Source: Oceanospirillum sp964342385 (lineage in GTDB: Bacteria > Pseudomonadota > Gammaproteobacteria > Pseudomonadales > Halomonadaceae). Taken from it: a DNA stretch of 19,048 bases. This document shows positions 13,938-19,048 of this stretch, in pieces; position 1 is the first letter of the stretch, and each line of letters begins with the position of its first letter. The DNA is taken from NCBI GenBank assembly GCA_964342385.1, contig CAYFGP010000125.1, positions 1-19,048 of the forward strand. The letters run 5' to 3'. The notes under the pieces are model-generated. The model saw nothing but the letters and a program-made list of their open reading frames with translations. It did no database searches and had not been told where the DNA came from. Made by a program: the position numbers and the translations under genes.

Positions 13938-16319
13938 TTATGATGAGAGCTGATTGGCACAGTAATTAACGACATATTCTGTGGCTTTGTCTTCAGGCAT
14001 AGGTCGGCCAAAGAAGTAACCCTGCAGATAGTCACAGCCCAGTTGTTGTAATCGTTCGTATTGCTCCTGAGTTTCCACCCCTTCCGCAACCACATCGATG
14101 TCCAGTTTATGGGCCATCTGAATAACGCAGTCGATAATGGCTGCGGTTTGCTCATCTTCCAGCATAGTGTGGATAAAGGAGCGGTCCAATTTCAGGATAT
14201 CGAAAGGCAGATGATTCAGGTAGCTCATGGAGGAGTAGCCAGTGCCAAAGTCATCCAGCGACAGTTGCAGGCCCAGATCTTTAATGGAGTGCAGGATATC
14301 TTTGGCTTGATCGATATCTTCCATAATCAGGCTTTCGGTGATCTCAAATCTTAATCCGCCAGGCTGCACCTTGTGTTCTTTTAGCAGGACTTTCATTTGG
14401 GCTGCCAGATCACTGATCATAATCTGGCGGGCAGAAACATTAATGCTTAACGACAGCATACTGTTATCGCAGCAGCTAAACTGGTTCCATAATTCAGCCT
14501 GTTGTACCGCTTTACGCAGAATCCAATCGCCCATGGCCAGCATAAGATCGGTGGTTTCAACCACCTCCAGAAAAGCGCCAGGGGAAAGCGTGCCCTTTGT
14601 AGGATGGTGCCAACGTAACAGCGCTTCAAAACCGGCCAGCTTACCGCTTTGACAGTGAATAATTGGCTGATAATACAGTGCGAGTTCATCGCGCTCCAAA
14701 GCGTAGGTCAGCTCTCGCATTAGGGTTAAACGGCTGGGCGGTTTCTCTCGATTTTCTCCTGTGACTTCTTTTTTTTCCTTGGCTTTCCCTCTCTCTTCTT
14801 TCTCGATTGCCAGAGGCTGGGCTTCAATGCAGCGATTACCACCCAGACGCTTGGCCGATAACAGGGAATCTTCTGTTTGTGAGAGGAGCTCATAACAGGG
14901 ATTGGTCAGATCATCCACCAGGTTGTAGCCGATAGAGATGGAGGGAATCAGCTCATGCTGTTCAATATGAAGAGGCTGAGTCAGTGTTTTTCTCAGCTGA
15001 TCAATCTGATTATGGAACATGCGGTTTGCGGGCAGATACACAGCAAACTCATCGCCACCTAAACGGGCCAGAATGGCATCATCGGGTGTACAAGCCTTTA
15101 GGCGTTGGCCAATCTTAATCAGAAACTGATCGCCGTATTCATAGCCCAGGTCGTTGTTGATATCTCTGAAACGATCAATGCCAAGTACTAATAAGCAAGG
15201 GGTTGTTTGTGGCTCTTTCTGCCAATGCTGCAAGTGTTCAATAATTCCCTGTTGTTTTAAACGGTCGGTTTGCTCAATAAAACGGGAACGGTTGAGCAAA
15301 CCCGTTAACAGGTCATGATTCTTTTTATACTGTAGGCGCTCGTAATAGTTAATATTGTCAAAGCAGATAGCCACCTTGCTACAGAAAATCTCTAACAGCT
15401 GCTTGTCGGTCACACTCAGTGGCTTACTACCAGAGAGATAAACCACACTGGTAGCCTGAGCCTGGGTTTTAAACACCAAGGCACAATCTTGCTCATTAAA
15501 GATATGCTGGTTCTGACTGATCGCCTGTTGAATCATCTGGCAGGCCCGCTCAGAAGCGACATCTTGTATTGAGCTACCGGGTTGAAAGGTGAGCTCGTCG
15601 GTACCCGCAATCACCTGTATCTGTCTTTGTTCTGATGCCTGAAATGGGAGCGATTGAGTCTGTCGGGCATCCGGTTCCTGGATCGCGCACAGTAAAACCC
15701 CTTCACTGTGTTCTTCAATAAATGAGCGGATCTGCAGTACCACGCCCTGAGCAAACTCGGCCATCGAACGGTATTGGTACAGTGATGACGAGGCTGCCAG
15801 AATCTTTTCCAAACCTCGGCGACTGAGCTCTACGGATTTTAACTGTTGGTAAGCTCTCAGAGCGACCAGTGTTGTGGTGTATAAGCGGGTCGAGGTCAGC
15901 TCGGTTTTCGACTTATAGTCGTTAATATCGTACTGAGTAATAATGCTTTTTTCCGGTGCCTGCCCAGGCTGACCGGTACGCAGAATGATACGGACCAGCC
16001 AGTTATTCTGCTGTTCACGAATAAACTTAATCAGCTGCAAACCAGCATCGTCAGTTTCCATCACCACATCAAGAAAGATCAACGCGATATTGGGATTCTT
16101 GACTAATACCTCCTGAGCTTCCTGGGCACTGTAGGCAGAAATAAACGCCAGTGGCTGCCCCAGAAACTCGGGCTCTTCCAGTGCATAATGGGTGATGGCA
16201 TGCACCTCTTTGTCGTCATCCACAATTAAAACCTGATAGGGATGACTCTCTTTAAGAGAGGGCATGCAGATGTCACTGTCTTCTTCAATGATCACTAGGT
16301 CTTCGTATTCGGTATTCAT
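13938..16319 (-). CDS. Response regulator REC-DUF3369-GGDEF-EAL, bifunctional c-di-GMP enzyme
   Basis: A 793-residue cytoplasmic protein. The receiver (about 28-150) has acidic residues D34-D36, phospho-acceptor D84 (IFLDVVMETDD), T115 and K136. A DUF3369-type sensory region (about 160-325) follows. The GGDEF domain (330-500) has an intact RLGGDEF (421-425), but the inhibitory RxxD site is absent (PDDA). The EAL domain (530-785) is complete: FEALLRW (565-567), INVSARQ, FEITES, DDFGTGYSS (689-694), KLDRSFI, AEGVETQEQ, LQGYFFGRP. Both cyclase and phosphodiesterase activities look possible. A highly charged linker (about 506-528) joins the two catalytic domains and is encoded by an A8-containing tract. 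The kinase gene starts 19 nt downstream. No clear ribosome binding site precedes ATG 16319. Confidence 0.95.
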   Translation of the reverse strand: MNTEYEDLVIIEEDSDICMPSLKESHPYQVLIVDDDKEVHAITHYALEEPEFLGQPLAFISAYSAQEAQEVLVKNPNIALIFLDVVMETDDAGLQLIKFIREQQNNWLVRIILRTGQPGQAPEKSIITQYDINDYKSKTELTSTRLYTTTLVALRAYQQLKSVELSRRGLEKILAASSSLYQYRSMAEFAQGVVLQIRSFIEEHSEGVLLCAIQEPDARQTQSLPFQASEQRQIQVIAGTDELTFQPGSSIQDVASERACQMIQQAISQNQHIFNEQDCALVFKTQAQATSVVYLSGSKPLSVTDKQLLEIFCSKVAICFDNINYYERLQYKKNHDLLTGLLNRSRFIEQTDRLKQQGIIEHLQHWQKEPQTTPCLLVLGIDRFRDINNDLGYEYGDQFLIKIGQRLKACTPDDAILARLGGDEFAVYLPANRMFHNQIDQLRKTLTQPLHIEQHELIPSISIGYNLVDDLTNPCYELLSQTEDSLLSAKRLGGNRCIEAQPLAIEKEERGKAKEKKEVTGENREKPPSRLTLMRELTYALERDELALYYQPIIHCQSGKLAGFEALLRWHHPTKGTLSPGAFLEVVETTDLMLAMGDWILRKAVQQAELWNQFSCCDNSMLSLSINVSARQIMISDLAAQMKVLLKEHKVQPGGLRFEITESLIMEDIDQAKDILHSIKDLGLQLSLDDFGTGYSSMSYLNHLPFDILKLDRSFIHTMLEDEQTAAIIDCVIQMAHKLDIDVVAEGVETQEQYERLQQLGCDYLQGYFFGRPMPEDKATEYVVNYCANQLSS
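14769..14776 (-). other. A8 homopolymer between GGDEF and EAL coding regions
   Basis: On the coding strand GAAAAAAAAG encodes part of the linker KEKKEV. Insertion of one A leads to a TGA after roughly 27 codons, and loss of one A leads to a TAA after about 11 codons. Either slip would yield a REC-DUF3369-GGDEF protein without the EAL domain. Confidence 0.6.
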
Positions 16320-16341
16320 CGATATTCAGGCTATATACAGC

Positions 16342-16429
16342 GCGAAACAAAAATAATCCGATACTCTCCTCTCTTGAAGCCAGAGATAGAGAATTCGCCT
16401 TACTCAGGAAACTTTTGTTTCGCTGCTTA
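16342..16429 (+). repeat. Diverged copy D of the 84-bp repeat, in the leader of the response-regulator gene
   Basis: Both ends resemble copies A and B: 16 of 21 bases match over ACAAAAATAATCCGATACTCT and 18 of 22 over the right end (GAAACTTTTGT ... GCTTA), with arm spacing within 2 nt. The centre is not alignable. The arms GCGAAACAAAA (16342-16352) and TTTTGTTTCGC (16413-16423) are a perfect 11-bp inverted repeat although their outer bases differ from A/B, so pairing was preserved through sequence change. It begins 22 nt upstream of ATG 16319 (in minus-strand terms) and would be part of that transcript's leader or promoter. Confidence 0.5.
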
Positions 16430-16607
16430 TTGAAGAGGGTGACGCTGTGAAAGGGCCGGCAGGTCACAGGTTTTATGACCACTATAGGTCTGGACTGTGA
16501 CAAAAAAGTGACTGAAAAATCCTGAACGGTTACTTTTTCTTCACTGAATAAGTCCCACTTAATCAGTGGGTTATAAGCCTTCGAGTCCAGTGTTGGACAT
16601 CGTTCTT

Positions 16608-16663
16608 AGGAGATAAAGAGCAGGAGATCAAGGGCAGAAGATAAAGGACAGGAGATAAACGAA
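16608..16663 (+). repeat. Four tandem 14-bp purine-rich repeats
   Basis: Units at 16608-16621, 16622-16635, 16636-16649 and 16650-16663 follow the pattern AGGAGATAAAGGRC with one to four changes each. Purine bias continues to about 16677, giving a ~70-nt almost all-purine strand. It lies in the intergenic space upstream of the response-regulator operon and has no open frame of interest. Confidence 0.75.
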
Positions 16664-16674
16664 AAGAGCGGAAG

Positions 16675-16716
16675 AAACATTGCTAAGCCTTTATTGATAA
16701 AGTCTTAGCAATGTTT
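16675..16716. terminator. 42-nt quasi-palindrome, likely hairpin downstream of the broken EAL gene
   Basis: AAACATTGCTAAG (16675-16687) pairs perfectly with CTTAGCAATGTTT (16704-16716); after one C/T mismatch an inner CTTTAT/ATAAAG arm continues the stem. This gives about 18 bp in all, with a tiny loop. It lies about 85 nt beyond the stop of the leftward EAL gene, and the minus strand after the stem reads TTTCTTCCGCTCTTTT, a pyrimidine-rich but not pure U-tract. Terminator for that gene is the simplest reading; a two-sided regulator site is an alternative. Confidence 0.5.
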
Positions 16717-16801
16717 ACAGCAGATGGCTGACCTACTAACCTACTAATGAGTGATAGAGCCGAGTCCTGTTTAGGGTCAAGTCTTATCTCCGAGGGCTGG
16801 C

Positions 16802-18840
16802 TCATAGTAGACCTCCTGCTAACTCTGCTGCATCAGACAAAGCGCTGTTGGAATGTTTATTTTGGTAGAACTCTAAAAATCGTTGTGCATTCAAAGGCTT
16901 GCTCAATAAATAACCCTGAGCATAATCGCAGCTGAGAAAAGCCAGTTCATGCAGCTGATCCTGTGTTTCGACCCCTTCGGCTACGACCTTCAGCCTTTGG
17001 CTAAACCGATAATCGCTTTTGTCACAATCAGGCTTTCCTGATGACTGATCATGGTGTCGATAAAGCTGCGATCAATTTTTAGCTTGTCTAGTGAAAAACG
17101 GGTGAGATAACTCAGGCTGGAATAACCAGTACCGAAATCATCCATTGAGATCGTAAAGCCCGCCTGTTTGAGAGCAGCAATGACAGACACAGCGGAATTG
17201 GTGTCGTTGATCATGGCGGTTTCGGTAATTTCGAGAGTAATGAGACTGACCGGTAGATTGTATTGACGCAAAATGGCCTGCAGTTTGTTGGGTAGGTCAA
17301 CGTATTGAATCTGTTGAGCTGACAGATTGATAGCCAGTGTTCCTGTGTAATTGCTGCCCCATTCGTGCAGTTGTTTACAGGCGGTTTCAAAGACCCAGAT
17401 ACCCAGCTCTGATATCAACTCACTCTGTTCCGCAATGGGGATAAACTGAGTTGGGCTTATCGAACCAAACTCTTCCGACTTCCAGCGCAGCAAGGCCTCA
17501 GCACTGGTGATGTTGTTGGTATTCAAATCGATCAGAGGCTGGTAGTGAAGAGACAGTTCATTATTCACTACTGCATTTTTTAACGCCTGCTCCATCAGTA
17601 GGTTTTGTCGGGCGCTGGATTGGCTTTCAATATCGTAGAATTGCAGGGTATTACCGCCTAAGCCTCGGGCATGATGCATTGCGATGTGGGCCTGTTCGAT
17701 TGCTTTCCAGGCGTCATTTTCGGGGGTGAAAAAAGAGGTACCGATACTCGCCGTCATTTTCCACTGAAGGTCATCAAAACTCACTGTGCTGTTGAGTGTT
17801 TTTAACAGCCCCAGACCCAATGTATTGGCAATTTCCGGCGCGTTGATATGGGGGGCAACCACAATAAATTCGTCACCCACAGAGTGACAGATCATACTGC
17901 CGGGCATAAAGGTTTCGCTGAGTCGTTGCAGTAAGGTGCGACCCAGATGTTCGCCCAGAGCCAGGCCACATACTCGGTTAGCGCGTTCGATATCATCAAT
18001 ACCGATATGGAAAACGGCAACAGGCTCCAGATAATTGTGGCGATTTTCGTTAAGTTGATTGAGCAGGTTTTGCTGATTAATCAGGCCTTCCACACAGGTA
18101 TGTTCGCTGGCCTTGGCATCACTGATATCCGGCAGTACCTCTCCCGATGAGAAATAATGAGTGATAACACCTTTCTCATTGGTCACCGTATAGATGGTCT
18201 TCTGTTCAGGGTACTCCCGGCCATCTTTGCGTTTATTCCATATGATGCCGGACCAATAGCCTTCTCGCTGCAAGCTGCGCCACAACTCCTGATAGAAGAC
18301 TTTGCTATGACGGCCAGACCCTAAATAACCAGGATCTAAGCCCAGCACGTCATCACTGTTAAAACCTGAGATTGACTCAAAGTGCTTATTCACCATGACG
18401 ATTCGGTTGCTTTCATCGGTGACGACTATGGATGAACGGCCCGAGTTAAAGACGCGTTCAAACAGTGTCCACTGATCCTGATACTTTTGCCGCCAGCGCA
18501 CATCGCGAATAAATGCGATCAGGTGATTATCGCTGGTCAAAGACAGCGACCATTGAATATGAAAGGCTTTACCTGTGAGTCCTAGCCCCTGGCTCTCATC
18601 ACTAAGGGTTTTGTAACGTTTAAGCTGTTTAATGATCTGGTTGGATGTGGAGGAACGCTCATTAATCAGCCAAGAGAACAGCTGAGTAATGGATAGGCCA
18701 TAAGTATCTGCGATCTGGGCAAAGGTATGGTTTGAGCTGGTGATGGACAATCCTTGATCAAGATCGGCATGAACAACAGCCAGCTCGATTTTTGTGGCAG
18801 CATGGGACACGCCGCGTAAAAAGTCAGTGCTTAAATGCAT
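16802..18840 (-). pseudogene. Frameshifted PAS-GGDEF-EAL gene
   Basis: The main frame runs from ATG 18840 (GAGGG about ten nt ahead) to a TGA at 16990, giving 616 residues: a PAS-like N terminus (1-115), a PAS domain (125-245), a GGDEF domain with altered loop HSVGDEF (321-325, first Gly lost, no RxxD site), and an EAL domain with EALLRW (448-450), INLSAQQ, EITET, DDFGTGYSS (567-572) and KIDRSFI. It ends early at IIGLAKG. The missing part resumes at once in another frame (CTG from 16993): LKVVAEGVETQDQLHEL, DYAQGYLLSKPLNAQ, to TGA 16802-16804. Against the window's two intact EAL proteins about 7 nt are lacking. Without EGVE and QGY residues phosphodiesterase activity is unlikely. Genuine mutation or a sequencing error; both are possible. 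Confidence 0.85.
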
Positions 18841-19048
18841 GGTTAAAAACCCTCGCAGAGGCTTGGCTGACTTCTTGTTGTTGTGGATGCCGAGCTAAAC
18901 TTTGTTGTCTTAATACGTCAATTTCCGTCCTGGCCTTATAACTGTTTCCTGTTGTTATATTGTTATTTTGATCTATTAAAATGCTGGAGAATACTAGGTT
19001 CTGTTGACGTTTCATCGCAGCCACAACATTGTGGCTGCTAACGAGAGC
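18841..19048. other. Upstream region of the broken EAL gene, with an edge hairpin
   Basis: GCAGCCACAA (19017-19026) and TTGTGGCTGC (19029-19038) form a 10-bp arm pair around two bases, an almost perfect palindrome, without a U-tract on either side. A 66-codon leftward frame (18824-19024) covers the rest and overlaps the EAL-gene start by 17 nt; it is polar, Gln/Asn-rich and unlike any family I know, so it is not called. The promoter for the leftward gene was not recognised. Confidence 0.4.

Larger units (their letters stand above)
16320..16801. other. Gene-free stretch rich in repeats and hairpins
   Basis: About 480 bp between the start of the response-regulator operon and the end of the frameshifted PAS-GGDEF-EAL gene, both leftward. 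It contains repeat copy D, a 6-bp hairpin CCCACT/AGTGGG (16554-16570), the 14-bp purine tandem repeats and the 42-nt quasi-palindrome. The small open frames here (16285-16503 minus, 16747-16935 plus) show no recognisable protein; the second is antisense to the EAL tail. The promoter for the leftward operon should be here but was not identified. Confidence 0.6.

Noticed and set aside
16450..16465. Sigma-54-like spacing on the minus strand upstream of the response regulator
   Set aside because: Only the GG/GC dinucleotides match; the surrounding bases (GGCCC, ACAGC) do not fit the consensus.
16747..16935. 62-codon rightward frame
   Set aside because: It is antisense to the out-of-frame EAL tail, which has clear homology to the family.
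18824..19024. 66-codon leftward open frame before the broken EAL gene
   Set aside because: Polar, Gln/Asn-rich, no recognisable domain, overlaps the EAL start, and a start codon lying inside a strong hairpin; more likely chance.
1..19048. Antiphage, CRISPR, toxin-antitoxin or transposase genes
   Set aside because: None of the supported proteins resemble such systems; the content is chemotaxis, two-component and c-di-GMP signalling.

Overview
The window reads as a signal-transduction and motility island from a flagellated gammaproteobacterium, probably marine (Oceanospirillales-like). This rests on protein flavour (split Aer-type receptors, REC-DUF3369-GGDEF-EAL, PilJ/NarX-type sensor kinase), tight gene spacing and mid GC; genus cannot be fixed from the sequence alone. 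There are no tRNA, rRNA, CRISPR or transposase genes. Ten of the twelve protein genes belong to chemotaxis, two-component or cyclic-di-GMP signalling, or look PilZ-like; the other two are a LysR regulator and an orphan periplasmic binding protein.

Layout. 131-1075 (-) LysR regulator. 1397-2245 (+) two tandem paralogous small proteins that look like divergent PilZ domains. 2502-4669 (-) a two-gene receptor module: Aer-like PAS protein followed by a membrane chemoreceptor with a CZB zinc-binding domain and a His/Cys metal tail. 5086-6930 (+) hybrid-less sensor histidine kinase with a strong sigma-54 promoter match. 7155-9968 (+) binding protein directly abutting a membrane GGDEF(degenerate)-EAL protein. 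10107-12075 (-) a second, paralogous PAS + chemoreceptor-CZB module. 12629-16319 (-) a REC-DUF3369-GGDEF-EAL response regulator followed by a CBS-domain histidine kinase. 16802-18840 (-) a PAS-GGDEF-EAL gene broken by a frameshift near 16990-16998, which removes the C-terminal catalytic residues of the EAL domain.

How the genes may work together (inference). The two split receptors would sense redox or energy state through their PAS partners and metal or oxidant state through CZB, feeding CheA elsewhere in the genome. The binding-protein/EAL pair and the kinase/REC-GGDEF-EAL pair would tune cyclic-di-GMP; the PilZ-like pair could be readouts. The three GGDEF domains show graded decay (GGDEF, VGDEF, GNDRF) while EAL motifs are kept, suggesting a mainly c-di-GMP-degrading, motility-favouring locus.

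Beyond the genes, the best unexplained structure is a family of ~84-bp palindrome-ended intergenic repeats. Copies at 2301-2384 and 12454-12537 are 71/84 identical without gaps; a third (12536-12619) follows in tandem at an 82-bp step; a diverged fourth (about 16342-16429) sits just upstream of the response-regulator start and has different but still perfectly complementary arms. Other signals are a 4 x 14-bp purine tandem repeat, a 42-nt quasi-palindrome, a (Q-S/P)n hexamer repeat in the kinase, and an A8 slippage-prone tract exactly between the GGDEF and EAL domains of the response regulator.
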